Source of the DNA: Dicaeum eximium
Taxonomy: Eukaryota > Chordata > Aves > Passeriformes > Dicaeidae
Direction: 5' to 3'
NCBI GenBank assembly: GCA_013396995.1
Contig: VWZP01005850.1
Coordinates: 63,323 to 127,322 of the forward strand
DNA: 64,000 nucleotides
Shown here: piece by piece, positions 36,736-48,465 of the stretch
How positions within the stretch are numbered: the first letter of the stretch is position 1
Layout of the letters: every line of letters starts with the position of its first letter
The notes under the pieces: generated by a model
Databases searched by the model: none
Seen by the model: only the letters and a program-made list of their open reading frames with translations
Told to the model about the DNA's origin: nothing
Made by a program: the position numbers and the translations under genes

Positions 36736-38829
36736 AGAAAATGCTTTCATTTCAGGCATACTCTTTAATCCAGTTCCTGCAAGCCTCTGAACAAACCTCA
36801 TGTTGCACCAGAAAACCTCCCTGTGTTTGAAGTAAACGTCAGGTGCCAGCACATTTAATGAGATATACTGATCTTTACAAACAGGCAAAAAGGCTAGAGA
36901 GGTGTCCAGCAAAATGCATTCCTCAAAGCAGACTGACACACACAGGCATTTTGAGGTTGTTCAGACAGATAAGGCTAAGAATGGACCTAATGCTCTAAGT
37001 ATGAAACATCAATTTGCAATGAAGCAAAAGAAATATAACTCATGGCATCTAGGTTTTGAAGCACATTTTATGAAGATATATAAAGGCAGTTGTCTGACTA
37101 AAACCAGTTGGATTTGTATGCTCTGCTGCACTGGTTTTTGATTTAGGACCTCATGCTGATATTTACACTAAGCAAAAGGACTCAGGGACATCTCTGGTGT
37201 GGGATTTAGTGGGATAGTTTTGAATTAAGATACCAAAAAATGAGAGTGGTCAAGCCTGTTTGTTAAGGTAACAATTCTTGGTCTCAAACTCTGGTGTTTG
37301 CTGATAAAGAGTAGTTAAACTCATAGGCTTTTGTAGTGGTGATAAAACTGAAATATAACAGGAGTGATTCTGTTCTCACATTGCTGTGATGTGGCGAGCT
37401 GCCAGACTCCTTGTGAAAGCAGGACTGGCAGTGCATGTTCTCCTTTGCAGAGTTAAACCCAGATCTGAGCTGGCAAATGCCTGATTCACAGACTTTGTGC
37501 TGAGCAAAAAGGAGCTTTAAGAAATTGCTTGCTATAATCTAAACTCAGCTGAAAGGCTATTCTGATTCCTATTTGACTGTTTTCCATAGCCAGCTTTTTT
37601 AAATGTCTTCTCTTGTTAATTCCCTGTCCTTAAATATTTCTTTAATAATTTTCTTCATTGCCATTGAAAAAATATTTGATCTCATGACTCATGAAAATAT
37701 AACTGGTAAATAAAAACTGAAAGGCTTATGATATTTTTATGAATATAAGTTTGTTTAATAAGTATAAAGGCTGCTCTTCTAGCCTGAGAAGGAAATATGA
37801 TGCCAGGCAGCTGCATCTCCTTTTTCTCTGTGTTTGTTTTTTCTTCTTCTACAGCAGTGGCTGAAAGCTGGAGCTCCTGCTTGTCCCAACTCCCTCCCCT
37901 CTGCATCTTTCAGCAGCTACCAAAGCTATTGCATCATCCCACCACCTCCTTTCAGTGGATTTCTCTCATGCCTCCTCCTTTCTCATTGCATCACACTTAA
38001 ACTTATCAGCTGCATTCCTTATTACGTTCCTTTTCTGTTGTCTTATTCTGCTGCATTCCATCCATTCTGCTCATGGTGGCAGACTCAGTGCCCACTTTCA
38101 CTGATTTCATTTTTGTTTATACCCAATGCTATCCAGAGCACTCCTTTTCCTCAGGTTCTGCATGATATAAAGAAAATTTGGTAGCAGATGGGAATTTCCT
38201 CCTTAAATTAGATGCAGGGCAAAAAAATGGCACTTTTTTGGCAGGCCTTTAAGGCACTGTGAGCTCCAGTTGTGGTTTTGACTAAGCAAATCAGCTTGCT
38301 GTCCTACACACCTTTTGTTGCCAATACCCCCAGTATTGCAGGCTGGGTTTATCTGTGGGGGCAGGGAACAGGGCTGGAGGGAGACAACCCTGGTCTGTGT
38401 CTGAACTGTGCTCTGCCAGGTTAAACACTGACAGTGTTTTTGAGGCAGGCTGAAGAATTTTGGTACCCAGTCCCTTCTAAATCCCCAAAGTGCTGACAGC
38501 CTAAATCCTCCGGCAATTAGGATTAACTCCTGTGGTTGTTGATATCCACAGAGGATGGAGCAGGTTTGCACTGTCCTGGAAGCATTAAACTCTTCCTGAA
38601 GGGGGTCTGGGGCAGTGTGCACTGCGGGTCCTCCATGGGGAATCACAGCTGAGCCGAGCATTCCTGGAGCCTGTGAGGGAGCAGAGGAGGCTGCAGCCCT
38701 GGGCCTGGCCTTGGCATTCTGCTCAGTGCCTCTCAGAGCCCCTTCTCTGCTCAGGATCAGGGCTCCTGCTGCAGCTGCTCCGACGAGCGCCTCGGGAAGT
38801 GATTTTGATACGGATATAGAAAAAATAAA
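36736..38829. other. Unique non-coding stretch
   Basis: No recognised gene. A very good acceptor-like tract (TTTTTTCTTCTTCTACAG, ending near 37855) precedes an open frame, but no convincing donor closes it. The 210-codon frame at 38203-38835 minus has no recognised domain. Confidence 0.5.
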
Positions 38830-39534
38830 AATCATTTACCTGTTCTAGTTCCAAGGTTATCACTTACCTGTTCCCGTAGTTGGTGGTCCCCATTCCCAGG
38901 TAATGTACCTGTTCTCATTCACTTGTTCTTGTTGAATACAGTTTACCCCTTCCCTTCCCCAGCTGTTTGTACCCTAACCCCACCTTCCGTCGCTGCCCCC
39001 TCAGGGACATCCGTCGCACCCATAAGGACTTGTGCCTCTGCATATTAATGAGCACCTACTAATCTTGGGACCGAGAGCCCCAGAGACCAATGAGCCAGCA
39101 ACAGAACCTGAAAGGGAGGACACCCCAGCATTGGCAAAGCTCCAAGGAACTGGGAAACACCACCCAGGGCTGGGGCTGGGTCTGGGTCCTTCACCATGAC
39201 AGCAACAGAGCTTGAGAGGGATGACAGCCCTAGACATCTGAGCCAACACTGCCTTCCCATCCACGCTCGTGAGGATGACAGCCCCAGCTCTGGCCGTGTG
39301 GACAGATCTGCCTAGATCCTCCTCCTCGTCGACAACCACCAGGAGCAGCAGCGGTGTGTGCGGCCCCCTGAGCCCCCACCCCAAGGCTGATCCAATTAAG
39401 GCTCTTTATCAAAGGGAGAAGAAGTCTCCTTGCCCCGTTTTTATCAATTTCATGAGATGAGATGGGTGAAGGTTTCCTGTGTGGAGGCCGTGAGCCTTCC
39501 CAGGCCATGCCCTGGCTCCGGGCATTCCCCACAG
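38830..39534 (+). mobile_element. Probable 5' part (U3) or internal remnant of LTR family E
   Basis: The segment is CpG-richer than its surroundings. It contains repeated ACCTGTTC motifs (38838-38930) and two imperfect copies of an AGCAACAGA..TTGAGAGGGATGAC-type unit (about 39095 and 39200), as seen in long LTR U3 regions. It runs directly into the clear LTR promoter at 39590-39810. The left border and its unity with the LTR are inference. Confidence 0.4.
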
Positions 39535-39931
39535 GTTAGGGAGAGAAGGAGGAATGATGGGAGCAGTTATGCAGATTAAGTTATTCCATACAAGGTTATG
39601 TGATGAACCCTGCTTTCTGATTGGTTAGTCTTGTGTTCTATAAAAGGTATGGCTTCTGTTTCTCTTTGCTCATTGGTTCCCTGCCCTCTATATAAGTTTG
39701 CGTTTGCCTCGTTTCGTTGTCTCCTGGAGTAGCTCCCTACAGCGCGTAGCTTTTGTTTTTGTTGTGCATTTGTTGTAAGTGTGCCTTTTGTTTTCCCTTA
39801 TTAAACTTTGATTTTCGAGCCCTCCAGCCGTACCCGTCCCTATTTTATTGATTGCCACGCTCCCGGCTGACCCGGTCCTGGGCTTGCGCTCGCCGCCAGC
39901 AGTGAGGGTTCGTCCTACGCGCGTGACGCAA
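39535..39931 (+). mobile_element. LTR family E: promoter, R and U5
   Basis: The layout is that of a retroviral LTR: two inverted CCAAT boxes (ATTGG at 39620 and 39672), each followed by a TATA box (CTATAAAAG at 39638-39646; TATATAAG at 39689-39696), then ATTAAA at 39800-39805, then a CpG-rich U5 ending GTGACGCAACA at 39931. CpG retention suggests a younger insertion than the other LTRs here. No primer-binding site or gag was recognised downstream, so it is probably solo. The 5' border is not fixed. Confidence 0.65.
39620..39696 (+). promoter_or_regulatory. Duplicated CCAAT-TATA promoter module
   Basis: Two units start 52 bases apart. Unit 1 is ATTGGTT (39620) with TATAAAAG 19 bases on. Unit 2 is ATTGGTT (39672) with TATATAAG 17 bases on. 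The second TATA box lies 104 bases before the ATTAAA signal. This is a good match to a core promoter for RNA polymerase II; activity is not known. Confidence 0.55.
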
Positions 39932-42346
39932 CATTTCTGTTCCATGAAGGTTGGCAAGGCAACTTCTGGTAAAGGTTACCAGAGAGGGGGAGATCCAGAG
40001 GCAAGAGGAAGGTGCTGAACTGATTGTTAGTGGGTTTGAGGGCCAGGATGTACATGGGGAAGTTCAAACAGAGAGCTGGAAGTGACTGACACCGCCAAAA
40101 CCTTCCTCCCCTCCAGCACAGCACTGGTGGGGATATGACAATGTCCTGCAGAATGGGGCCGTGCCCCTGCTGTGGATCCACCTGCACAGGCTCCTGCCAC
40201 TGAGAAACAGCCAGACCCCAGAGAAATCCAGAGGAACCCCAAACCCACTGAGAAACAGTCAGACCCCAGGCTGCCTAAAAGCTCCTTCACCTTGGTGGGG
40301 TATTGGCCTGTTTATCAGCTCTGAAATTTGCAGTAGAGGGCAAAAGTGATGGAAAACACCTATTCCCTCTCCTACCACTGTTTCCAAACAGGTTCATTCC
40401 CTCTGGGACTGGGGCCTGTTTATTGCAAGCTGGGAAGGGAGTCTGTGACCTGATGGCCAGGAGCAGGGCAGGGGCAGAGAACTCATGCTTCAGCCATCCT
40501 CCTGATGAATTAAAAACATCCAAGATTGGTTGTGGTTACAACCGAGGGAGGAAGCAAGCCTGGAGCAGGAAAACACTCACACATCTTGCAGGTCACCCAG
40601 TATATGTAGAATAAAATACCAGCTCCTGCTCATTGGATTTGGGGTGAGAAACCACTGGAGCTAGAAACATTAGGAATGGGTTATGGAGATATAAATTAAA
40701 AGTCAGAGTCCAGAGAAAAGAAATGCTTCATTCCAGAGTTAATTTAACATGTTTCAATTTGGGTGTCCCAAAGGACACTTAGCTTCTGTTTCTCAGTGGC
40801 TGTCGTTTTGACAGGAGGAAAAGAGAGGGACAGCAAAGGAGGAACTTCACCTCAAAGGATTTTCCATGCTAAGGCTGAATATTTTTATAATATTTAACTT
40901 TCCAGCCTGTTTTCTGGGTGCCAGTGGGTGAATCACAATTAGCTGTGCCACAGGCTGAGGGGGCTCGGCAGCTGGGGCACGACAGAGCAGAGGGAATTAT
41001 ACATCAGGAGCAAAATCAGTGCTGGTCAGCCTTGAGTGCTGCAGCAGAGGAGCACCATTAAACAGCTGCCAAGGTCCATTCACTGCTTCTGACGCTCTCC
41101 CATTTTGCTACATTAGTTACGGTTTCTGACAACGACCTCTCTTGACTCAAGGGAGTTTTTTTTAAGAAAAATTCCTCTATTTAAATTTCATGCGTTGTGA
41201 ATCTGCTCAGAATCTGTCAGGGGTTAGTTCTACATTTGACTGACTTGCTTTAAACAAAAATAGTCCTGGGAAATTAATCCCTTCTTTGCTAAGCCTCCAT
41301 CTTGTGAGCAATTGGTACCTCATGCTAGGAAAGGGATGAAGCTTTTCATGGGGGCCTTGATGCCACGAGAAAGCAGTCCTCACTTTTCAGGGCTGAAACT
41401 GCTAATTCCAAAAAAATAATGATGGCTGTAAATAGAAAGGTTAATCAGTTCTTAGGAAAACTGAGGATGTCTTAACCCACACGGTGTTTAGTTTGCCAAA
41501 GAAACAATCTTCCCACCCAGAGGTCAGGACTGGTGGAGAGGAATTTATCAAATCAGAGACTGGAACAGTTCAGAAATGCTTTAAAAATGAAGTAGCAATT
41601 GGTGTCAGTAGATCTGCTGTAGATGCTCATGAATGTGTTCCCCTGTCCCTGGAGCTGGAGATGTCTGTAGGTGTTTTGTGTGTGTGCTCATTAACTTCCA
41701 CAAACTGCAGTTTTAGTCTTCCTAAGAATCCTGCACAGGTCTCTGCTATCCCACAGACAGGAGAACATAGATTTCCTTATGTTTTGCTTTGAAATAGCTT
41801 GGCAATAAGTGATCACATATTAATGCCTGACAGTGTTGGATCACTTGAGGAAGAATAAAGAGGCCAAAAATCAGTGATGTTCACAGTGGATTTCTCTACT
41901 GGTTCAACAAGCAGTTTGGTTTTGTTTGCTTCTGCATTTGACAGATTGTGAAATTACTGTCTCACTGTTTATAGGGCAAATAAAAAGCTCAGTAGTATTT
42001 GAGTGTGTTGAAATATCTGTGCTACAAAAGATTTTCAAGAGTTTACCATGGAAATGTCTCTCAAGCAGTTTATAAATCTCATAATTGCGTTTTTCCTTTC
42101 CTTTGGTTTTCCATATGAACAGGAAACAGAAACTTGTTTCTTCTGTCTCTGCTTCCTGTAAATGTCAGAAGCACGGTGTCATCATGCTTGAAAAAAAAAA
42201 AAAGATGCTGTAATATTAATTTACAGGCATTTTAAAATATTTTTGCATAAAATCCATATCTTAAAGAAGTGGTAAATCAAGTATTTCAGCCCAGAAAGGA
42301 GATATTTTCTTTTCAACAGTGCACATGTCAGTGCATGCCAGGGTAG
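39932..42346. other. Mostly unique non-coding stretch with small repeats
   Basis: Contains a perfect inverted repeat TCTGGTAA-AGG-TTACCAGA at 39965-39983. An imperfect tandem repeat of a ~50-bp unit beginning CACTGAGAAACAG (about 40197-40270) is also present. Nothing else recognised. Confidence 0.55.
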
Positions 42347-42789
42347 TGATACTTTGTTGGCACTACCTAAAAACAGAGGCCAGACACAATCAAGGGAATA
42401 AAAAGCATTTCTATTTATTGAAGGGCCTTCAGGTACATTTAGGACAGACAAAGCCCCCCAGGGGCTACACCCAGAAATGGACCACGGGTCACGAGTTTTC
42501 ACACTTTTATAAGTTTGGTCCATTTGCACATTGGGGGTTAATCTTCCAATTACAGTTTCAGGTAATGAAGTCATTTACCCCAGGTTTGCTGCCCCCAGCT
42601 CACTTTCGTTATACATTTCTTGGGGCCTGAGGCAGTGAGGTGTCCTTGATTCCTGGAGAGGAATTGTTGTGTCTGCCCAAAATGGGAAAGCAGCAGCTCA
42701 CACTGTGTGTGGAGTTTAGAGTTACACACTAAAGAATTGCAGGATGACAAATATATGGAAAGTAGAAAAGTTAAAATCCTAAGGCATCA
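42347..42789 (-). mobile_element. Solo LTR, family A, copy 3 (best preserved)
   Basis: In sense it opens TGATGCCTTAGG and ends at TAGTGCCAACAAAGTATCA. The TATA box is ACTTATAAAAGTG (plus-strand 42503-42515). The polyadenylation signal AATAAA is plus-strand TTTATT at 42414-42419, about 90 bases downstream in sense. The flanks are GTAG on both sides (42343-42346 and 42790-42793), an exact 4-base target-site duplication. That length is typical of class I (gammaretrovirus-like) endogenous retroviruses, so ERV1 is inferred. 443 bp, no internal sequence. Confidence 0.88.
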
Positions 42790-44809
42790 GTAGCCAGCAC
42801 CACAGTGCAGTGGCCACAGAGCCCAGGGTGCAGCTGCTGTCTCCAGAGCTCAGGGGGTCCTGCCTGGCTCTGTCCTGCACTGCCACACTCTGCTCTCTGC
42901 AGTGCCTGCTGCTCCAGGGGAGCCTTTGGGGGACTCCTGCTCCTGAACCCCTTGCCAAACAGGGAGGTGTAGAGGTACTGGGGAGACTTTTGACCAAAAG
43001 TGGCAAAAAATGTGCCATTCTCACTATGTTTGCTTATTGTTTGTACTTGTGTGGAAGATGTAAGGTAACCAAGCTTTGCTTTTGCCCTTCACATTCCTGA
43101 ACAGCAAGAAATATCCACACCAAGGTAAGTGACATTCAGAGTCAGGCTCCTTCTGGATGGCTTTTCAAAGCTGGTGGGCTAATCTTGTAATCCAAACAAA
43201 AATCAAAGTAAAAATCCCCTTTCTGCAATTGCTTATCTGAAATACTCAGCCAAAACACTCCTCTATCAACTTCAGCAAGGGCTTAAATGGTGTGCAAAGG
43301 GGCTGCAGCTTTTTAGATCATGGTGGGTTTGGTTCTGCAAATGAGATAAACTTGCAGCTACAGGAAAGTCAAAGACTTTGTTAAAGCAGGAAATAGTCCT
43401 TTTAGTTCCAGTGCAAAGGCACCTTTTGATGTGGCTGCTGAATTGTGTTCATCAGAAGTAAAGGCTAATCTTCCCCTTGACATTTACTGAGTTGGTTGAT
43501 TACTTCTCTTCTGAACCATCTGTGTGGAGCATTGCAGGATTTTATAAATTATTTCCTGGAAATGCTTAATATTAAGAGGTTTTCACAATTCCTAATTTAA
43601 GCTCTGCACATTCATAATTGAGATCTTACTCAAGGTAAAGCAAAACAAAAAATCAAAACAACAACAACAAAAAAATCAAACCTGGCAGAGCTCACTGGGA
43701 GGAAAAAGTAAATATTGATGCAACAAAACATTTTACCTGCAGTTTCCAGTATTTTTTGACTGTCATAAAACCACTTTTACCTCCTGTGAGAGGAGTGTCT
43801 GTGGAAAGGAAATCGTTATTAGGGTATATATAGTTAAATGTCTATGCATACATATGTTTTATACTGAAATAACAGTGGGAGATAACAGACCCATGAGAGG
43901 TCAGAGTCTCACTATAAAGATTGAACAGAAAGTAGTCATTGTCCCACAGGGTTGACAACTCTGTGAACACACAAAAAAAAATTCTCTCCCTATTTTTAGA
44001 GAAATTGATGAAAAGCAAACGTTAGGATTCTAATTTCTTTATTATACTGATCTATATAGGCCTTGAAAAGGGATCAAAATTTCAAATGAATTCTTTCCTG
44101 TTAAAAATCTGGGCATAGGCATTGTACTGCAGGTATTAGATTCAAAGATTTTCTTTAAATCCAGGTCCAAATCCAATGTCAGCCAGGCTCTCTGTAGGGC
44201 AGCAAACAAAACTCCCATCCCAGAGCTTGCACCTCTCAAGTCTGTCCTGTCCTGTGGTGACCCAGAAATGGGCAACTACAGAGCACCTTCTGTGTCTTTG
44301 TGTCTAGCCCTGTCCTACTGCCATCCATCCCCTCCAGCCCCATCTAGAAATTTATCCAGTCCTGTCTTAAAACTGAACAGATCCCCAGTGGCAAAGCTGT
44401 CACCACCTTCTCTTCCCTCTGTGATGTCAGAGGAGGTGGTTCAAAGGAAAATCTGTGGTTTATTCACTCTTCTTTGCTCTCTGTCAGTGCTGTCCTCTGG
44501 CACAGATTCTTCTCCTTCCCTTGTGCTTGCCCTTGTGTTTCCCAGGGCCTCTCTGGATTTCCTGGCAGCAGGCTGAGCTTTGCAAGGCTACAGGAGGTTT
44601 GCTTACACACCTCCCACCAGCTCAGCTCTCCCCAGCCCCTGGGAAGCTGAAAGCCCTTCTCACATCTCCTGCAGGTGCAATACCTCGTTGCCCAGGTGGG
44701 TGATCAGGCCCAGAAATGGTCTTTCAGAGTTCTTCTCACGCAGGAGACCCTAGGCCAGCTCCTGTCAGGTTTTTTATGTTTCTCTTTTCTTTTTCTTTCT
44801 GAATCCCAA
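42790..44809. other. Unique non-coding stretch
   Basis: No gene recognised. An A-rich run with CAA units lies at about 43636-43680. Confidence 0.5.
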
Positions 44810-45301
44810 CAAAGATGTGGGAACCCAACCCCCAGGGCCCTTGGGGGGATTCCCACTACCGAGTTCTCTTCTTTCAGGGGTGAAGAACGAGCTGGACACT
44901 TTTTTCTCTCTTGGTCTTCAAGGTCTTGTTTATTCTTATCTTAAGTTCAGCACGTTGTCTGCACACAGACTTAACATGCTGCAGGCAAGGCACAAGATGG
45001 ACCAAAGTGGACAAAATGGACAAAATGTCTCCAAACCAAGGTCTTTTAAAGCTATTCTACCCAATTACATTCTAACACCTACTTTGTTTTTACTTTTCTA
45101 CCAATAACTACTACTTATCTATACACATAACTTCCACATTGCTACTCACACTAACCAATAATTTTCTACCACAAGTACTACAAAAAATGGAGTTGAAAAG
45201 GGACAAGAAGGAAGAAGAGGCAACACCCAAAATCCACGATCTTGTGTCCTATTCACTCTCATATTAAAATCTTAAAATCCTAATTCCTACACTCTGTGAC
45301 A
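44810..45301 (-). mobile_element. Solo LTR, family C
   Basis: Read on the minus strand, it opens TGTCACAGAGTGTAGG and closes TTGTTGGGATTCA. The TATA-like box is GCTTTAAAAGAC (plus-strand 45041-45051). The polyadenylation signal is plus-strand TTTATT at 44929-44934, about 110 bases downstream in sense. After it come the CAAGACC...CCAAGAGAG tract and the CCCCAAGGGCCC region of a U5. Only one copy in the window, and the ends are chosen from TG...CA without a matching target duplication. Confidence 0.6.
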
Positions 45302-46164
45302 CACTACTACCACCACACACCACCACCTGAGTGCTCTAACTCATCTTAAAGTTTTGGCAATTTTTTCCCAGGGACAAAGGTTAAAAGCAGTGTTCTGCTG
45401 AGGGTCAGAATCTCCCAAAACAGGCATAAAAACATCCTCTGTGCCCTAGACTCCAACAGCTCCCTTCTGAATCTGAACAGTTATTTCACACAAAACAGAG
45501 ACCAAACCAAGGTGTTCTGACCTGGTTGTATTTTCAGTCACAAGTAGATACTGTTGCACTCAGTAGAAGACCTCAAACATTAAAATGGAGTGGCTCTATC
45601 CTAAGAACTGCCTAAGTCTTGAGCACTAGGCTGGGAAAATCACTCCCTTTCCTTCTCTGTGTCAGTGCTACCATAACTGAGGAGAGCCTCACCTCTCCCC
45701 CCTGCAAGACACAAATCTGGAGCTGTCTGGGGAGATTCCTGGCACCTGTGTCCTCCTTTTCCCTGAAGCAGAAGCAGGAACTCAACTCTGTTCTCCCCAT
45801 TCCAAGGGAAAGGCAGGTGCTGCATCAAAGTAAACAGCTTTTTCTCAGTTTGATGGCAAAAAGAATAACTGCAGTTGAGTGGCTGCACTGATCAGCTCCA
45901 GGCCAGCCTGGACTGGATTTTGTTTAAGGGTATTAGGCCTGATGCACTGGGGACTGAAAAGGTGGGAAAAGAAGAGTGGTAACTCTGCTTCCCTGGCTCT
46001 TTGTCCCCTGACAGCTGCAGGGGACAGGTGACTTTTTGCTGATTTTCAGGCTGCTTGATCCCATGAAGTACAGCTAAGAGGGTGTGCACAAAGCTGGAGC
46101 ACAGCCTCAGCATCCCTGCTGTGGGACAGGGACAGTGCAGTTGCTTCAGAACCTGCAGTAGCTG
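45302..46164. other. Non-coding stretch between two LTRs
   Basis: Starts with an ACTACTACCACC-rich low-complexity patch (45302-45330). No gene recognised. Confidence 0.5.
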
Positions 46165-46602
46165 TGAAGTCTTGGGATTTAGCTTTTATATTTTTCAAAT
46201 CCTGTACAGCTTTGGAGTATAACTCTAAGGCTCCATAGCCTGTCAGCTACTGCTCTCCCATTTTTGTCAGACAAAACAATTCCTCTCTAGGCATGAAACT
46301 CAAGGACACCCAACAGCCTCAGGCCCCAAAAAGAAGTGAATAAACAGAAGTGAATTGGGGGGAGCAAACTGGGGGTAAATTACTTCATTACCTGAAGCTG
46401 GAATTGGAGAATTAACCCTGATATGTAAATGGACCAAACTTATAATTGTCTGAAAAACTCATGACCATTGTCCATCCTGGGTGCAGCCTCTGGGAGGCTT
46501 CTGACTGCCCAGGGTGCAGCTATTGAAGGCCTTTAATAAATACCCACTTTATTCTCTGAATCTTGTCCAGCCTCTGTTTCAGTTACCCACCCCAAGGCAT
46601 CA
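46165..46602 (+). mobile_element. Solo LTR, family A, copy 4 (older, plus orientation)
   Basis: Aligns along its length with the reverse complement of 42347-42789 but with many more differences. It opens TGAAGTCTTGGGATTT and closes CCCCAAGGCATCA. It keeps AACTTATAA as a decayed TATA region (about 46438-46445) and AATAAA at 46535-46540. The flanking tetramers GCTG and GCCC do not match convincingly. It is the only family A copy here on the plus strand. Confidence 0.8.
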
Positions 46603-48008
46603 GCCCCAGTCAGCTCCAGTGGTTCCACAGCTTCCTGCAGTGGGCACAGCTTATTGTTGCCACACAAATCAGTTCCATAATGACCAACTAGAGATATATT
46701 TCACTTTGGTTGGTGAGCAGGGCAGGAGAATTTGAAGCAGTATTCCTCTTTTTAGGTTTTGTAACACATTTGCCACAAAGTTAGCTCCAGAGAAGTAATA
46801 GCACAAGGTCAGTTAAGCTTGTTATACGAATATTACACTTGGTAATGATTTCAACTTTAAAAAAATATCTGCTTCCCATTTCAGAAATGAGACAGCTCAA
46901 TTCCTTCCTACATTTCACTTGTTTTAAGGCAGAGAATGGAAGTGATATCAAATTTTCTGCCAGCATATTAAACCATGTTTTTGTTAACAAGTAATTGCAT
47001 TGAGTCTTGGAAAGCAGCAGCAGCAGCAAAAAGTACTTCTGGAAAGCTGAAAAATGTATTTTAGAGTCCTTTGAATAAAATTGTAAAACTGCTCTAGCAG
47101 GATATTTCCCTTCCTTGAGCATAAGATGGGAGAATTTTATATTGGTTATAGAGCTGAGAGCTATTTTAAATCTCATTTTGAACTGAAGTAATCTATGAAG
47201 TGAATGTTCATCTGGGTGAAAAGACACCCTGCCATTTTTTTTCTAGACAAAACAAGCACAAAATACCTGAATGCTTCACAATTTCAAATGAAAGTCAGAG
47301 GGAAGCCCACACTTGAGTTATGTGCAGAATAATTTTATTTCCAGTTTTGGACTAGTATGGATCAGCAGGGAAGGGGAGAGGTTGATCTTTGCTGTGGTAA
47401 TTTTCCCAGGACCATCTCCTTTCTGGATGCAGTTACAGCCACATAAAGGTGCCAGTGGATTAGGAAAGGAGTCATTGGTACATGAGACTGAAATGTGATT
47501 AAATGAAGAGACATGTACCTTGTCAGAGAGAACAGTGAGGAGAGACTTTATTACACTGTGTGGTGAAACAAGGGAGAAAACCATGAGCTGATGAGACCTC
47601 TGATCTTGCAAAGAAGAGCAGAGCAAAAGGACTGGTTGGAAGCTAAAGTTAGATAAGATCCAGTAGAAATGGGTTTTTTGAGTGCGTGACTGGGGCCATG
47701 TGCTGAGGGATGCTGTGTGTTCTGCATCTCTGAACTGTGGTGCCTTTGTGAAAATCACCAGCTCCTGAGCTCAGAGCAGGGGGTGTCCAAGTGTAAGAGC
47801 CTGCAAATGAACAGGATTCTGCCTGCACATGAGACAGCCCCTCCCGGGCTCCAAGGGCTCCCTTGGAGGTTTAATCCAGCACAGAGCTGCCATTCCTGCA
47901 GCCAGGAGCTCAGTGGGCTGTGCTGGCAGCCTGGCATCCAAGTGCAGGGACAGGATTGTGGCTGCAAGCAGCTGGGAGCCCCAGATTTGGAGAAGGTGTT
48001 GAAATAGG
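46603..48008. other. Unique non-coding stretch
   Basis: No gene or repeat family recognised; contains a short CAG run near 47015-47030. Confidence 0.5.
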
Positions 48009-48406
48009 TGTTAGCATAGGAAACACTCAATCACAGCACAGCTTTGTTACATGCAGGTGCTTTATTAACAGGAGCCAGGGGTGCAAACCCAAATCTGACT
48101 CCAACCCGGGTTTGAAATGGACATGTTTTATATTCTTCTTGTTACATAAATATATGTTAATCATTAAACTTTACATTGTTCTGTTGTATTCATTGATTTC
48201 ACCCAAGTGTGAATTCACGAGCCCCCCCAAACATCACTTCCATTCATATGTCTGCACAATAATTATGTCCAGTTATCAGATAATCATCAAACCCGACAGT
48301 CCTAGTACAGACATGGTGTTCTTAGGCCTAGCTTATTATCTAGTACACCTAGACCTTTCCACCCTCCCCAAATACTAGAAACATTTTAACCCATTTATCA
48401 CTATCA
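48009..48406 (-). mobile_element. Solo LTR, family D
   Basis: In sense (minus strand) it opens TGATAGTGATAAATGGG and ends CCTATGCTAACA. The TATA box is GAATATAAAACATG (plus-strand 48122-48135). The polyadenylation signal AATAAA is plus-strand TTTATT at 48061-48066, within CTGTTAATAAAGCACCTGCA. About 400 bp. Its sense start directly abuts a CR1 3' end. Only one copy in the window. Confidence 0.62.
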
Positions 48407-48465
48407 CAGGTGACCCACTGTGGTCCCTTCCAACCCAACCCCCTCAGTGATTCTGTAGCATCTCA
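48407..48465 (+). mobile_element. CR1 LINE 3' end fragment
   Basis: CTGTGGTCCCTTCCAACCC followed by CAGTGATTCTGTAG is the CR1 terminal motif. Only about 60 bases are present, and they begin where the family D LTR ends, so the LTR probably inserted into or right next to an older CR1. Confidence 0.7.

Noticed and set aside
36286..36939. Lys/Glu/Arg-rich and Phe/Leu-rich open frames across the gap
   Set aside because: Translations of the polypurine repeat, bridged by Ns.
37834..38184. Possible exon after a strong pyrimidine tract and CAG at about 37855
   Set aside because: No good donor in frame, and the frame is hydrophobic low-information sequence from a pyrimidine-rich strand.
38203..38835. 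Minus-strand frame of 210 codons
   Set aside because: Longest non-repeat frame in the window, but low-information Ala/Ser/Gln-rich sequence with no domain and no supporting signals.
42347..46602. Oppositely oriented family A LTRs as ends of one provirus
   Set aside because: A provirus has LTRs in the same orientation. These are inverted and of different ages, and no retroviral genes lie between.
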